5,539 nt of DNA from an uncultured Bacteroides sp. (GTDB lineage Bacteria > Bacteroidota > Bacteroidia > Bacteroidales > Bacteroidaceae), in assembly GCF_900547205.1 (NCBI RefSeq), contig NZ_URFY01000105.1, forward strand, positions 1 through 5,539. Reading direction: 5' to 3'. Of this stretch, positions 5,525 to 5,539 are shown piece after piece; within the stretch, counting starts at the first letter, position 1, and each line of letters begins with the position of its first letter. The notes under the pieces are model-generated. The model worked only from the letters and a program-made list of their open reading frames with translations. It ran no database searches and had not been told where the DNA came from. The position numbers and the translations under genes were made by a program.

Positions 5525-5539
5525 GGGACGGGTGGTCCC
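5525..5539. repeat. GC-rich inverted repeat cut by the right edge
   Basis: GGGAC (5525-5529) and GTCCC (5535-5539) are perfect inverted arms around GGGTG. The left arm is preceded by CGTC, so if the sequence continues with GACG the stem would be 9 bp. It lies just past the slyD terminator and is much richer in GC than its surroundings. Its nature cannot be decided from this window. Confidence 0.45.

Noticed and set aside
1..5539. tRNA or rRNA genes, CRISPR arrays, insertion sequences, prophage genes
   Set aside because: None was seen: no cloverleaf-like segments, no regularly spaced repeats, no transposase or integrase motifs, and base use is even across the genes.

Overview
The window comes from a Bacteroides-type genome (Bacteroidales). 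Three things suggest this: the protein sequences, promoters of the Bacteroides form (TTTG, 19-21 nt, TAnnTTTG) instead of the usual -35/-10 pair, and A-rich start regions without clear Shine-Dalgarno sequences. The species is not fixed by what I can see.

Layout. Minus strand, in order of transcription: a promoter (4616-4646), a 25-residue branched-chain leader peptide (4513-4590), an antiterminator/terminator switch (4435-4516), ilvD (dihydroxy-acid dehydratase), ilvB (acetolactate synthase catalytic subunit), ilvN (its ACT-domain regulatory subunit), and the start of an acyl-ACP thioesterase that leaves the window at base 1. Gaps between these genes are 28, 56 and 8 bp, as in one operon. Plus strand, divergent: one or two candidate promoters, slyD (FKBP-type peptidyl-prolyl isomerase with a Cys-rich metal-binding tail), a small intrinsic terminator, and at the right edge an inverted repeat that may continue outside.

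How it works together. IlvB and IlvN form acetolactate synthase, the first step shared by valine, isoleucine and leucine synthesis. IlvD makes the 2-keto acid precursors two steps later. The intermediate enzyme IlvC is not in the window; it could lie beyond the thioesterase. Branched keto acids are also the source of primers for the branched fatty acids of Bacteroides membranes, which could explain an acyl-ACP thioesterase in the operon.

The main find is the operon leader, which is not among the longer ORFs. A short reading frame with 11 Ile/Val/Leu in 25 codons, including Ile-Ile and Val-Val-Val-Val, ends inside a 14-nt arm. That arm and the 3' arm of a terminator hairpin compete for the same 14-nt segment. 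This is the architecture of ribosome-mediated transcription attenuation as in the enterobacterial ilv leader, here placed behind a Bacteroides-type promoter. The coding genes themselves look ordinary and intact.
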